Positions 18,253-27,963 of a stretch of 64,000 nt of DNA are shown here, in pieces. The notes under the pieces were generated by a model that ran no database searches, had not been told where the DNA came from, and worked only from the letters and a program-made list of their open reading frames with translations. This DNA is from Nostoc sp. FACHB-892 (GTDB lineage Bacteria > Cyanobacteriota > Cyanobacteriia > Cyanobacteriales > Nostocaceae). Location of the stretch: assembly GCF_014698795.1 (NCBI RefSeq), contig NZ_JACJTR010000006.1:124001-188000 (forward strand), read 5' to 3'. Position 1 is the first letter of the stretch, and every line of letters begins with the position of its first letter. Both the position numbers and the translations under genes were made by a program.

Positions 18253-18669
18253 CTAATTCCCAGTCGCCTTTAAAGCAGCAATAATTTGAATATTTGCTTT
18301 AGGAAAATTAAACTGCTCCAGTTCTTCCAAGGTTACCCAGCGAATTTCATCAGATTCCAAAGGTTGGGGAACACCTCTAACATGGTGGCAGTGATGTACT
18401 GTGAGCGTAACGCGCAAGTCTGTATATGTGTGGTCAATAGTAATTAGATGCTCTCTCACTTCAATTACTATTCCCAATTCTTCGGAAATTTCCCGTTGAA
18501 TACACTCTTGCATAGTTTCACCAGGCTCAATTTTCCCACCAGGAAATTCCCACAAACCACCCATTGCTCCTTCTGGACGACGACGATCAATTAAAATTTG
18601 CTTTTGGTCGTTCCAAATTACTGCAACACCAATAATTTTATGGGGCGGAAAATAACTGGTTTCACTCAT
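18253..18669 (-). CDS. mutT: 8-oxo-dGTP diphosphatase, MutT type
   Basis: 138 residues, ATG start. The Nudix box GGKIEPGETMQECIQRE/ISEELGI is perfect, and GVAVIWNDQKQILIDRRRP plus GGLWEFPGGK are typical of MutT, which removes 8-oxo-dGTP from the nucleotide pool. No Shine-Dalgarno is visible; instead a terminator-like hairpin ends about eight bases before the start codon. Confidence 0.88.
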   Translation of the reverse strand: MSETSYFPPHKIIGVAVIWNDQKQILIDRRRPEGAMGGLWEFPGGKIEPGETMQECIQREISEELGIVIEVREHLITIDHTYTDLRVTLTVHHCHHVRGVPQPLESDEIRWVTLEELEQFNFPKANIQIIAALKATGN

Positions 18670-18676
18670 AAATTCA

Positions 18677-18709
18677 TAAAAAAACTCGGCAGACTAACTC
18701 TGCTGAGTT
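18677..18709 (-). terminator. Terminator-like hairpin abutting the mutT start
   Basis: On the minus strand AACTCAGCAGA pairs with TCTGCCGAGTT (one G.U or mismatch), five-base loop, followed at once by a run of seven T and then mutT's ATG about eight bases later. It may end the transcript of the DUF760 gene (stop at 18930) or act as an attenuator for mutT. Confidence 0.7.
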
Positions 18710-18929
18710 CTAATTTTAACCTCAATTCATCACTGTTTTGGATATTTTAAAAAATTTAGCTGATATTTGACCCTTCGGCTTTGTTCAGTCTTTACCCTGA
18801 GCGAAGTCGAGGTGATCGTTGGAAACTAGGGGCGAGGATTCCGCAGAGGTTTATGCTTAATTACTATCACGGTGACTGTGATTACCTATTAGCCCAAGAA
18901 AAATATTTAATTCCCTAAATTTTACATTT

Positions 18930-19274
18930 CTAGTCAATATCGCTGCTGGCGGCTTCAGATCCTTGGAGAGCCATTTCAAAATCCATTCTCTGTTCAGCGT
19001 TACGCAAGAAATAACCACTAATCATAGCAGAAGCGAGAAGCCGACCCAGACTTTCTCGACTGGTAGTAACAGTAACGCCAAAGTGTTCTGAAGGTAGATT
19101 ACCCAATAGTCCTGTAATATTCCGTTCCATGACTTGAAACACTTCGGCAGACGCAGGTTTAGATAGTTGGGTAACTGTTTCTGGACTCAAGGATTTAACG
19201 TACTGCCATAGTAAATCGCTAGTTTCTGATTCACTATTGAAAAATTCTGAGACATGATTGGATTGGTTATTCAT
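18930..19274 (-). CDS. DUF760 family protein
   Basis: 114 residues, ATG with AAGGAGC upstream. The conserved core reads LLWQYVKSLSPETVTQLSKP, VFQVMERNITGLLGNLPSEH and TTSRESLGRLLASAMISGYF, a pattern I recognise as the DUF760 family of cyanobacteria and plastids. Biochemical role unknown. Mostly helical and soluble. It lies alone between the sigma factor and mutT on the same strand. Confidence 0.8.
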   Translation of the reverse strand: MNNQSNHVSEFFNSESETSDLLWQYVKSLSPETVTQLSKPASAEVFQVMERNITGLLGNLPSEHFGVTVTTSRESLGRLLASAMISGYFLRNAEQRMDFEMALQGSEAASSDID

Positions 19275-19457
19275 TTTTTAGCTCCTTAACTACCACTGCT
19301 AGCTGCGGCGCTTGTGATTTGAATATTAAATGTCTATTTTGGATTTGACTTAGCTAGCTTTTTTGTCTTCCTGTCAACTAATGTAACAGCCTAGCTTAGG
19401 AGTGTAAGTAGGCGTAACCGTACCAAAGTCAGCGTATTTTCTCACCCCAATGAATAA

Positions 19458-19520
19458 AATAAGGAGTGAAAAGTTAATTAAAAACTCCTCACTCCTAACT
19501 CCTAACTCCTAACTCTTAAC
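19458..19520. repeat. GGAGTTAAAAACTCC-type repeat cluster
   Basis: AAGGAGTGAAAAGTTAATTA followed by several CTCCTAA heptamers just before the sigma-factor stop. Related to the palindromes at 2996-3041, 30408-30470 and 54299-54385. Confidence 0.6.
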
Positions 19521-19540
19521 TTCTAACTCCCAACTTTCCC

Positions 19541-20539
19541 CTAACTTGCCAAATATTCACCCATGTTGGCTTTAGACTTGCGAAGTTTGGTTAAGGCTTC
19601 CCGCTCAATTTGCCGGACTCGTTCTCGGCTAATGTTCAGAATTTCACCAATTCTAGCCAGCGTTAGGGCTTGCCCATCAGTTAAGCCAAAGCGCAGCGTG
19701 ATCACTTCTTTCTGTTGTGGCGTAAGATCACCCATCAGGCGATCTAAGTCATAAGATAAGGAAGATTGCATCACAAACTCTTCTGGAGATGCTCCTGGAT
19801 CTTCCAGCATTTCTCCGAGTTCGGTGTCGTAATTATCACCGAGCCGCAAATCTAAGGAAAGGGGCAAACGCGCCTTTTCTAGATACTCTCGCACCTGTTT
19901 GGGGGTTAATTCTAATTCTTCAGCTAGCTCACCAGCTGTAGGGGCACGTCCCAACTTTTGAGACAATTGGCGCTGTGCCTTTTTAATTTTATTTAATTTT
20001 TCAGTGATATGTATAGGCAGCCGAATAGTGCGGGCTTTTTCCGCTATAGCACGAGTAATAGCTTGCCGAATCCACCAATAGGCATAGGTAGAAAATCTAT
20101 ACCCTTTGGTAGGGTCAAACTTTTCTACGCCCCGTTGCATACCAATACTACCTTCTTGGATCAAGTCCAGTAAATCGACGTTGCGCTTTATGTATTTTTT
20201 GGCAACGGAAACTACCAGCCGCAAATTGGCTTCTACCATCTTACGCTTGGCAATCTCACCATCAGCGATCGCTTCGTTCAACTCTGCTGGTTCTAACTTT
20301 GTCGCTTCGGCCCACTCTTCGAGAGTCGGTTGACGATCTAACTGCATGGCAAGAGATTCTCTTGATTCGTGCAAAGTACAAGAACGTTGCACTTGTTTAC
20401 CATAGAAAATCTCTTCCTCGTGGGTTAAGAGTGGCACACGGCCAATCTCACGCAGGTAAGTCCGCACGAGGTCTGTGGCTGTCTGAGCGGTCTTCATGGC
20501 GCTACTCTTTGGTAATGATGGGTTTGGCGGTAGGGTCAT
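19541..20539 (-). CDS. RNA polymerase sigma factor, RpoD-like group 2
   Basis: 332 residues. Sigma region 1.2 ([22 protein letters not shown]), region 2 ([52 protein letters not shown]), region 3, and region 4.2 ([20 protein letters not shown]) are all present, with no long region 1.1, which makes it a group 2 (SigB/SigD-type) factor rather than the housekeeping SigA. Such factors in cyanobacteria serve stress, nitrogen or dark responses; which one this is cannot be settled here. ATG at 20539 or an internal Met15. Confidence 0.93.
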   Translation of the reverse strand: MTLPPNPSLPKSSAMKTAQTATDLVRTYLREIGRVPLLTHEEEIFYGKQVQRSCTLHESRESLAMQLDRQPTLEEWAEATKLEPAELNEAIADGEIAKRKMVEANLRLVVSVAKKYIKRNVDLLDLIQEGSIGMQRGVEKFDPTKGYRFSTYAYWWIRQAITRAIAEKARTIRLPIHITEKLNKIKKAQRQLSQKLGRAPTAGELAEELELTPKQVREYLEKARLPLSLDLRLGDNYDTELGEMLEDPGASPEEFVMQSSLSYDLDRLMGDLTPQQKEVITLRFGLTDGQALTLARIGEILNISRERVRQIEREALTKLRKSKANMGEYLAS

Positions 20540-20568
20540 TAAAGGATAGATGCTTTGTTAGGGTGCTA

Positions 20569-20626
20569 CCCAGTCAGACTGGGAACCTGTGCTATGGTTT
20601 ACAACTTACGCGCCCGAGAATCTCGG
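20569..20626 (-). promoter_or_regulatory. Two hairpins in the sigma-factor leader
   Basis: CCCAGT/ACTGGG (20569-20583, three-base loop) and CCGAG/CTCGG (20614-20626) lie 30-90 bases upstream of the sigma-gene start on the transcribed side. The rest of 20540-21117 is AT-rich or short repeats, with no gene seen. Confidence 0.4.
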
Positions 20627-21117
20627 CTGCTCATAATAATCAAATTTAGGCTTCTTAACTGCTAAAAGTTACAGCTATTTTCTATTTTTCACAAGTATCT
20701 ACAGTTAGATAAAAGGTAGCTTCTTAAACATTCTTTTATTGGAACCTTATTAACAATTGTAACATTTATGAGAATCTTTTGGCTATATAGCGACATTAAA
20801 TTTTCTGGTTGTTCCAGTTCATGGAATATCGCCCTCTCTCTTAAGGCTGACTAGAAGCCAATTTAAGAAATTATCTGGTTAACATAAGCTTCCTCATATT
20901 TGTTAAAATATCTCTAATGAGAACTATAGTCATTCTCTTATAACAATTACTTAATTTTTGCTAGGAATGGGGCATTGGGCATGGGCAAGAGGACTTGGGG
21001 ACAAGGAGAATTAGGGACAAGGGGAAAGACTTGTTTCAAGTTCTCAGCTATTGTCCCCCTCATCTCCCTCATCTCTCCCTACTTCCCCTGCCTCCCCTAC
21101 TCCCCAGTGCCCAGTCC
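20627..21117. other. Intergenic region between sigma factor and carB
   Basis: About 490 bases. The part nearest the sigma gene is AT-rich and presumably holds its promoter; 20966-21120 is filled with GGGGCATTGGGCAT and CTCCCTCATCTCTCCC-type repeats. No ORF or RNA gene recognised. Confidence 0.5.
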
Positions 21118-24100
21118 CTACTCCTTCGCCATCGGACAGTACTCTTGAATGGTTTTTACGTCTAAAGTCGTATTTTGTAAAGAACGGATGGCGGCGACGG
21201 TAGCTTTCGCGCCGGCGATGGTGGTAATGATGGGAATTTTGTAACCTAAAGCTGTGCGGCGGATTAACCTAGCATCAGTATGGGCTTCTTCCCCTGAAGG
21301 TGTGTTGATAATAAGTTGGATTTTCTGATTTTTGATTGCATCTAGCACGTGGGGACGGCCTTCATGGAGTTTTAACACTAATTCAATATCTAACCCCTGT
21401 TCGAGAAGAACTCGGCGTGTACCAAGGGTAGCCATCACTGTAAAGCCCAAATCGATAAACTCCTTCACCACAGAACCGGCGGCAGCTTTATCGCGATCGC
21501 TCATTGATACAAATACAGTTCCACTCAGTGGTAAACGCTCCCCAGCACCCATTTCTGCTTTGGCAAAGGCCCGGCCAAAGTCACTGTCAATCCCCATCAC
21601 CTCACCAGTAGAGCGCATTTCTGGGCCCAATATTGTATCAGTTCCAGAGAATTTATTAAAGGGTAATACAGCTTCTTTTACAGCAATATGTTTGGGAATG
21701 ACTTCCTCGGTGAAGCCTAGCTCCTCTAAGGTTTTACCTGACATAATTAAGGATGCTAGTTTCGCTAACTGTACGCCAGTTGCTTTAGAAACAAAGGGCA
21801 CTGTACGCGAGGCACGGGGGTTGGCTTCTAGAATGTAAACTTGGGGAGAATAACTGCTTGCGCCGACAACGGCAAATTGAATATTCATCAACCCCACGAC
21901 TGACAGCGCTTGCGCTAGCTGCACTGTCCATGTGCGAATTTGATTGAGAACTGCTGGTGATAGGGAAATGGAAGGTAAGGAACAAGCGGAATCTCCTGAG
22001 TGAATCCCCGCTTGCTCGATGTGTTCCATGATGCCGCCAATCACTACCCGTCCGGTATGATCGGCGATCGCATCTACATCAACTTCAATTGCGTTTTCCA
22101 AAAACTTATCAATCAAAATCGGATGTTCTGGTTCCACTAGTACCGCAAAGGTCATGTAGCGTTCCAACTCAGCATCGGAATAAACGATTTCCATCGCCCG
22201 TCCCCCCAACACATAGCTGGGACGCACCACCACCGGATAGCCAATGCGTTTGGCGACAATCAGCGCATCTTCGTAACTCCGCGCAACACCATTAGGCGGT
22301 TGGGAGATATTCAACTGTTGAAGAATCTTTTCAAACCGCTCCCGGTTTTCTGCCATGTCGATGGAATCTGGCGATGTACCCCAAATTTTGGTCAGGAGTC
22401 CTGATGTATCATTGCTGAGAAACTCTTGTAACGGGATAGCCAACTTTAGCGGTGTTTGTCCGCCAAACTGGACAATCACCCCAACTGGATTTTCAGTTTC
22501 GATGATGTTAAGGACATCTTCTTTTGTTAAAGGCTCAAAGTAAAGGCGATCGCTAGTATCGTAGTCTGTCGAAACTGTCTCTGGGTTAGAGTTGACCATA
22601 ATCGTCTCATACCCCGCTTTCTTCAAAGCATAAGCGGCGTGACAACAACAATAATCAAACTCAATTCCCTGTCCAATGCGGTTGGGCCCACCACCTAAAA
22701 TCAACACTTTTGGCTTGGTTGCGGGCATTACCTCTGTTTCTTCTTCGTAGGTAGAATAGTAGTAGGGGGTAAACGCTTCAAACTCAGCAGCGCAGGTATC
22801 CACTGTTTTGTAAACTGGGATAATCCCTAGTGACTTGCGGTAGGCACGGACTTCATCTTCGGTGGTTTTGGTGGCATAGGCAATTTGGCGATCGCTATAT
22901 CCGTCTCGTTTCACTTCATAAAATTGCTCTTTTGTCAATTGCTGCAAGGGTGTCCGCTTGAGGAATTTCTCAACATCTAGTAGTTGCTGAAATTTATCTA
23001 GAAACCACGGGTCAATACCAGTCAGTTCATAGATTTCCTCAGCACTAATCCCTAGTTGCAAGGCATGGCGCACGGAGAAAATGCGATCAGGGTTAGGTGT
23101 CCGCAGTTGGGCGCGGATTTGTTCACCACTGGGTAATTTTTCGGCTTTGTCGCAACCCCAACCTGCGCGTCCGGTTTCGAGCGATCGCAACGCCTTTTGG
23201 AAGGATTCGTTGAATGTGCGCCCAATTGCCATTGCTTCCCCGACGGACTTCATTTGAGTTGTTAGCACTGGGTCAGAACCAGGAAACTTCTCAAAGGCGA
23301 AGCGAGGAATTTTTGTCACTACATAGTCAATTGTCGGCTCAAAGGACGCGGGAGTTTTCTTGGTGATGTCATTTTTAATTTCATCCAAGGTGTAGCCCAC
23401 AGCCAATTTAGCTGCCATTTTGGCGATAGGAAAACCCGTAGCTTTGGAAGACAAAGCCGAACTACGGGAAACGCGGGGGTTCATCTCAATTACAACCACA
23501 TCTCCATTAACCGGATTGACAGCAAACTGGATATTAGAACCGCCAGTTTCCACACCGATCTCGCGGATGATTTTGATTGCCATATCCCGCAGCCTTTGAT
23601 ATTCTTTATCAGTAAGCGTTTGCGCGGGAGCGACCGTAATTGAGTCTCCGGTGTGGATGCCCATAGGGTCAAGGTTTTCGATGGAGCAGATAATCACCAC
23701 GTTATCTGCCAAGTCACGCATCACTTCGAGTTCATATTCTTTCCAGCCGAGTAAAGACTGGTCAATGAGAATTTGCGAAACGGGGCTGGCATCTATACCC
23801 ACCTGTGCCATTTCTTCAAATTCTTCTTGGTTGTAGGCAATACCGCCGCCACTTCCACCCATTGTGAAAGCTGGACGAATAATTAGGGGATAAGTACCAA
23901 TTTGGCGGGCAACAGCTTTGGCTTCTTCTAAAGATTCGGCTGTGCCACTGGGACACACAGCTACTCCTATCCTTGCCATTGCTTCACCAAAAAGTTTTCG
24001 ATCTTCGGCTTTTTCAATGGCTGGGAGTTTAGCGCCGATTAACTCAACGCCGTACTTTTCCAACACCCCATTTTTGGCTAAAGTAACGGCAATGTTGAGG

Positions 24101-24384
24101 GCGGTTTGTCCTCCCATCGTTGGTAGGAGAGCATCAGGGCGTTCCTTTTCAATTACTTTTTCGACCAATTCCGGAGTTAACGGCTCAATGTAAGTGCGAT
24201 CAGCCGTTTCCGGGTCGGTCATAATCGTTGCAGGGTTGGAGTTGACCAAAACCACTTCATAGCCTTCTTCTCGCAGCGCTTTGCAGGCTTGAGTGCCAGA
24301 GTAGTCAAACTCAGAGGCTTGTCCGATCACAATTGGGCCAGAGCCTAACAGTAGAATCTTCCGGAGGTCATCACGGCGGGGCAT
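21118..24384 (-). CDS. carB: Carbamoyl-phosphate synthase large subunit
   Basis: 1088 residues, the usual size. It makes carbamoyl phosphate from glutamine-derived ammonia, bicarbonate and two ATP, feeding arginine and pyrimidine synthesis, in complex with CarA (not in the window). Two homologous ATP-grasp halves are visible: [20 protein letters not shown] near the N-terminus and [20 protein letters not shown] near residue 560, each followed by a [15 protein letters not shown] metal site. The last 140 residues are the MGS-like allosteric domain ([20 protein letters not shown]). ATG start. Confidence 0.98.
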   Translation of the reverse strand: MPRRDDLRKILLLGSGPIVIGQASEFDYSGTQACKALREEGYEVVLVNSNPATIMTDPETADRTYIEPLTPELVEKVIEKERPDALLPTMGGQTALNIAVTLAKNGVLEKYGVELIGAKLPAIEKAEDRKLFGEAMARIGVAVCPSGTAESLEEAKAVARQIGTYPLIIRPAFTMGGSGGGIAYNQEEFEEMAQVGIDASPVSQILIDQSLLGWKEYELEVMRDLADNVVIICSIENLDPMGIHTGDSITVAPAQTLTDKEYQRLRDMAIKIIREIGVETGGSNIQFAVNPVNGDVVVIEMNPRVSRSSALSSKATGFPIAKMAAKLAVGYTLDEIKNDITKKTPASFEPTIDYVVTKIPRFAFEKFPGSDPVLTTQMKSVGEAMAIGRTFNESFQKALRSLETGRAGWGCDKAEKLPSGEQIRAQLRTPNPDRIFSVRHALQLGISAEEIYELTGIDPWFLDKFQQLLDVEKFLKRTPLQQLTKEQFYEVKRDGYSDRQIAYATKTTEDEVRAYRKSLGIIPVYKTVDTCAAEFEAFTPYYYSTYEEETEVMPATKPKVLILGGGPNRIGQGIEFDYCCCHAAYALKKAGYETIMVNSNPETVSTDYDTSDRLYFEPLTKEDVLNIIETENPVGVIVQFGGQTPLKLAIPLQEFLSNDTSGLLTKIWGTSPDSIDMAENRERFEKILQQLNISQPPNGVARSYEDALIVAKRIGYPVVVRPSYVLGGRAMEIVYSDAELERYMTFAVLVEPEHPILIDKFLENAIEVDVDAIADHTGRVVIGGIMEHIEQAGIHSGDSACSLPSISLSPAVLNQIRTWTVQLAQALSVVGLMNIQFAVVGASSYSPQVYILEANPRASRTVPFVSKATGVQLAKLASLIMSGKTLEELGFTEEVIPKHIAVKEAVLPFNKFSGTDTILGPEMRSTGEVMGIDSDFGRAFAKAEMGAGERLPLSGTVFVSMSDRDKAAAGSVVKEFIDLGFTVMATLGTRRVLLEQGLDIELVLKLHEGRPHVLDAIKNQKIQLIINTPSGEEAHTDARLIRRTALGYKIPIITTIAGAKATVAAIRSLQNTTLDVKTIQEYCPMAKE

Positions 24385-24893
24385 AGTAGTTGCCTTGGAG
24401 TACGAGAATACAAATCTTGATTATTTTAAGGGTCTTTACACCCTGTCGTGCTTTTTATTATTAAGTTTTCTAGGTTTGATGGCAAAGGGGAGTAAAGAGT
24501 AGGGGGAGCAGGAAAAGAATAATAATTTTTAACTCTTAACTACCGTTGACTATTTTGTATTTCTAATTTTATTTAATTGTGATACTCAAATTTATAAAGC
24601 TTTTGCAAATTTTTACTATTTAAGCTGATGACAGCTTACAACAAATGATGATTTATTTTGGACTATATCTGTCTGCTTATTTAGCACACGATAGATTTTT
24701 ATCTAAGAATCTATCTTAATTAGCTTATTGCCAAATATTTTCAACGTTAAATATTATGTAAATATGTTTACTTAAATTAAAAATGGCAGAGAGATACGCA
24801 TACCATCCTCTGCCATTTTTTATAATATTTTAAGAGTTAGTGCTGCTAACTTTTTCTTTCAGTCTAGGTAGACAAATCTAGATTATGAGAGTT
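24385..24893. other. AT-rich intergenic region between carB and dps
   Basis: About 500 bases, very AT-rich. Apart from the dps terminator at 24781-24820 no gene or further structure was recognised. The carB promoter should lie in the left part. Confidence 0.5.
24781..24820 (-). terminator. Terminator of dps
   Basis: AAATGGCAGAG (24781-24791) pairs exactly with CTCTGCCATTT (24808-24818); A and T runs flank both sides, so on the minus strand it forms a strong intrinsic terminator about 75 bases after the dps stop. It could work in both directions. Confidence 0.85.
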
Positions 24894-25448
24894 TTAGCTT
24901 TGAGCAGCTTGGACAAACCCTAAAGTTAAGCTGTCTTTAGCGAGGAAGTGAGATAAATGATATGCACGTTCCTCAGTTTTCAACAAAATCTTTTCGTACA
25001 GATAGCGTGTACCCCGGTCGCCTAAACTCTCTGCCTGAGCAGCTTGACGACGAATTACGCCAATAATTGCTTGTTCGGCAGCTAGGTCATTTTCCACCAT
25101 TTGGCGAGAGGAATATACACCTTCGGATTCTTGCTCAAAACAGGTTAATTCTGCTAACTTGCTGAAGGTCGCTACTGGCACACCACCCAGTCCATCCAAA
25201 CGTTCTCCAATTTCATGAACGTGGTCTTGTACTTGGTTGTAGCTTTCGTTAAAAAACTCATGCAGAGAGTAGAATTCTGAGCCTTCAACTACAAAATGAT
25301 GCTTTTGGTACTGCAAGTATAGTGCCTGGAAACTAGCTAATACAACGTTAAATCCTTCTGTCACTGGAGCAGTTACGCTGTGATCCAACAACACAGGGTT
25401 GTCATATACATTACCAAAATTCCGTAACAAAGTTTGCGTTTCAGACAT
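24894..25448 (-). CDS. dps: Dps family ferritin-like protein with His-type ferroxidase site
   Basis: 184 residues, ATG with GAGAGGAA upstream. Dps proteins form 12-subunit shells that oxidise and store iron. Aligning by eye with E. coli Dps gives the same numbering: His51 (KHHFVVEG), His63 (SLHEFF) and Glu82 ([10 protein letters not shown]) are kept, but Asp78 is His78 (QDHVHEIGE). This His substitution is what has been described for Nostoc punctiforme Dps4, which favours oxygen over peroxide chemistry differently from standard Dps. Its own terminator suggests monocistronic expression. Confidence 0.9.
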   Translation of the reverse strand: MSETQTLLRNFGNVYDNPVLLDHSVTAPVTEGFNVVLASFQALYLQYQKHHFVVEGSEFYSLHEFFNESYNQVQDHVHEIGERLDGLGGVPVATFSKLAELTCFEQESEGVYSSRQMVENDLAAEQAIIGVIRRQAAQAESLGDRGTRYLYEKILLKTEERAYHLSHFLAKDSLTLGFVQAAQS

Positions 25449-25880
25449 TGCGTTCCTCTCTTTTTAACAGTTATAGATTTTAACTGCTTATTCTTAACAT
25501 ATTAACATTTTAATAATAAGAGCAAGCCAATCCGCCATTACAAAATTTTGTATTTTTGCTTACTAAAAATATCAAGTTTATTATTTGCAACTTGATGGGT
25601 GTGTCATCAAATTGCATAAATTTCTCATTAATATTGACATTACAGCTTAAATGTGCATATTTCTCAATAGAGACAGGAAGAGAAATTTTCACTTTGTCCT
25701 TTTTGTTCCCCTCTCAATATGGGATAGCTACAAAAATTTTATTTTTTTTCCAAAGTTACTGAGAATTGTTTGCACTTAAGGTATGCTGGTTTTAAGAGGC
25801 TAACTCCTAAGACTTTCAAAAGCCAGGGAGTTAAATCGCGGTAATTACTGCAATTTTGTTGCATTTTGAGGACAATTCGC
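25449..25880. other. Divergent intergenic region upstream of dps
   Basis: About 430 AT-rich bases. ATCAAGTT (25571-25578) and AACTTGAT (25589-25596) form a perfect 8-bp inverted repeat about 125 bases upstream of dps, a possible operator. No gene recognised. Confidence 0.4.
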
Positions 25881-26138
25881 TTGAAATCGTTTAGTTCAGA
25901 AATAGAAAGCAACCACCTTGTAGAGGTGAATTGGACAGACCGCTGGCAAGTCTATCAACGCCTAAAGGAGTTAGACATTCCGTGTAGTTGTGCGGCTAAC
26001 CAGCCATTGAAAGTTGAAATTGGCTCTCCTATGACAGCTGTTCAACTTTGGAGTGTGATACGGCGATTAACAGCCTCTCGTCAAGACCAGATTTGGACTC
26101 TTGAATGCTGCTGGAAAAGTCGCTACCAACAGTTCTAA
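25881..26138 (+). CDS. Small conserved protein of unknown function
   Basis: 85 residues if started at TTG 25881, preceded by GAGGACA at a good distance; the frame also has a TTG at 25866. The protein is soluble, with W-rich spacing (VNWTDRWQVYQRLKEL, LWSVIRRLTASRQDQIWTLECCW) and a CSC pair. I do not recognise the family. It is followed after 60 bases by the ferredoxin-domain gene on the same strand, so the two may be co-expressed. Confidence 0.6.
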   Translation: MKSFSSEIESNHLVEVNWTDRWQVYQRLKELDIPCSCAANQPLKVEIGSPMTAVQLWSVIRRLTASRQDQIWTLECCWKSRYQQF

Positions 26139-26198
26139 TCTTTAGCTACTGAGAATATCTCGCTTGATAGGTTGTATTAATTAAAAGGAGGTTAAAGA

Positions 26199-26864
26199 AT
26201 GGGTGCATCTAACAGTATGGAAATATCAGAGTTTTGCCTTGAGGGCAGATTTATAGATTTTGTTATTAAAGATGGCTATAAGCTTAAAGGCTTAATGCTG
26301 GGGACTCATGAAGGTGAGTCTTATATTAAACTCGCTAAACATTTACGGGCTGCTTTTGACTTGCGGCTACCGGCAGGTACTTGGCTGCAAGTTGTTGGTT
26401 ATAAAGAATACGATATAAAAAAAGACAAAGTGACACTGAAGGCTGAACGTGTGATGGCGGCACGTTCTGAGATGGTGATTCAGACGACTACCCCAGTGCA
26501 AGAACCCCCATCTATTGATAATGTCAAGGTAAAACCAGCTAAAACTAAAGCCACGATTTTGGTGTGTCAAAAGTCTGATTGCATGAAACGTGGTGGTAAA
26601 GCAGTTTGTCAGGCGTTGGAGGCGGCTTTAAGCGATCGCGGTTTAGAAGACCAAGTTACAATCAAGGGCACTGGTTGTATGAAGAATTGTAAAGCTGGGC
26701 CAAACCTAGTTATGCCAGATAAAACGCGCCATAGTCGAATTCAAGCTGGACAAGTCCCGGCGTTGATGGATAAGCATTTTGGTGACAAGAGTGTATCAGC
26801 ACAGCCTGAAAATTTAAGGGAAATTACGATATCTAATGGCAAACTTTGGAGAAGTAATTCATAA
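26199..26864 (+). CDS. (2Fe-2S) ferredoxin domain-containing protein
   Basis: 221 residues, ATG with a strong AAAAGGAGGT. Residues 1-90 are an all-beta N-terminal region (EFCLEGRFIDFVIKDGYKLK, LPAGTWLQVVGYKEYD). The C-terminal part (about 120-205) is a thioredoxin-like [2Fe-2S] ferredoxin: ILVCQKSDCMKRGGKAVCQAL and GTGCMKNCKAGPNLVMPDK give the four to five cysteines of this fold, as in NuoE/HoxE-type and (2Fe-2S) stand-alone ferredoxins. Probably an electron carrier or redox sensor; partner unknown. Confidence 0.85.
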   Translation: MGASNSMEISEFCLEGRFIDFVIKDGYKLKGLMLGTHEGESYIKLAKHLRAAFDLRLPAGTWLQVVGYKEYDIKKDKVTLKAERVMAARSEMVIQTTTPVQEPPSIDNVKVKPAKTKATILVCQKSDCMKRGGKAVCQALEAALSDRGLEDQVTIKGTGCMKNCKAGPNLVMPDKTRHSRIQAGQVPALMDKHFGDKSVSAQPENLREITISNGKLWRSNS

Positions 26865-26964
26865 AATCTTGACATTTCAATGAGAAAGCTTAATAATATC
26901 TTCTCAAGTGTGTTCCCTTAATACTCGGCGTTAGACTTTTGCCAAGTATTTGCAAGAGTTTTGA

Positions 26965-27025
26965 ATTAAGCGATCGCCTACGATTTGTCATGACAAAGGC
27001 AAACTAGTAGAAGCGATCGCTTAAT
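26965..27025. repeat. Inverted repeat with HIP1 sites in the arms
   Basis: ATTAAGCGATCGC (26965-26977) and its exact reverse complement (27013-27025) flank 35 bases; each arm ends in the HIP1 octamer GCGATCGC. About 100 bases after the ferredoxin-domain stop and followed by ATTTT, so it could also terminate that transcript. Confidence 0.7.
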
Positions 27026-27135
27026 ATTTTATGGAATGAGGATATTGATCAAGGGAGAATTCAGGAGTCAGAATTCAGCAATTTCTCCCCCCGCCGACTG
27101 CGGTCTTCATAATAAGTTTTTAAACAGACATGAAA

Positions 27136-27864
27136 TCACACCTCTGGTTCAATTCCCGCCGCCCGCAATTGTGCTGCTAGTCGTTCGGCACGTTGGCGTT
27201 CTTGTTCGGCACGTTGTCGTTCTTGTTGGGCTAATTCCCCACCCCAAAGCAGTAGGTTTCCTTGTTCATCCCACCACCGCAACCATTTACCTGTGCGGTT
27301 TTCACGTGTACCTTGCCACACTCCAAGGTAAAGATTTATGTCCGCTATCCAGTAACGTTGATTTTCATCAGGCTCTTGCAAAATGTACTGTTCTGTGTTC
27401 TGTAACTGATACATCTCGATACTGCCGTTATCTGGTTCAAAGATGATGTAGTTTGGTACTTTTAGGATGCGCTCGTAGAAAAACCATTTTCCTGGGGGAT
27501 ATGTCGCTTTGACAGAATACTCTGTCTCTTCTGTATCGGAAATAAATTCCATCACAATTACGGGAATGTCACCCTGTAATTGAGGGGTATAACTGCGTAT
27601 TACTTCTTCCCTATTAACGTTAATTTTGGGAATAAAAGCCCAATCAGGGGCTTTAATAACCATTCTGTTGTTGAGAGTGGCACAAATACCATAATTGCTT
27701 GTTATTAAGGTGTTAGCTGAAACTTTTCCGGCTAATTGTAGGCTTTCTGTGAGTGCATTAGCTAAGGCTGGTTGGTTGATGTTGTCCACTGGATCATTTG
27801 GCAGTTTGTAATCATCGGGTAGTTTTTCCCAAGTGATTTGGTAGTCTTGGGTGACGGCTGTCAT
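27136..27864 (-). CDS. Uma2 family (DUF820) putative endonuclease
   Basis: 242 residues, ATG. The core follows the Uma2 pattern of the PD-(D/E)XK superfamily: PDWAFIPKI, VIVMEFISDTEET, KWFFYERILKVPNYIIFEPD and the YWIADINLYLGVWQG end. The C-terminus is a charged coiled coil with repeated ERQRAE units (about 205-235). This family is massively expanded in cyanobacteria; despite the nuclease fold its role is unknown. Monocistronic in appearance. Confidence 0.85.
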   Translation of the reverse strand: MTAVTQDYQITWEKLPDDYKLPNDPVDNINQPALANALTESLQLAGKVSANTLITSNYGICATLNNRMVIKAPDWAFIPKINVNREEVIRSYTPQLQGDIPVIVMEFISDTEETEYSVKATYPPGKWFFYERILKVPNYIIFEPDNGSIEMYQLQNTEQYILQEPDENQRYWIADINLYLGVWQGTRENRTGKWLRWWDEQGNLLLWGGELAQQERQRAEQERQRAERLAAQLRAAGIEPEV

Positions 27865-27963
27865 CGTGGGTTGTCCTTTGGTGTGGTGTTAAAGTCGTGG
27901 ATTTTATCTTAATATTTGACTGTTTTAGATCCCCCAACCGTTTTTAAAAAAAGGGGCTATGGG

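Noticed and set aside
27036..27446. 136-codon plus-strand frame opposite the Uma2 gene
   Set aside because: Antisense shadow; the Uma2 frame on the minus strand has family motifs and an ATG.
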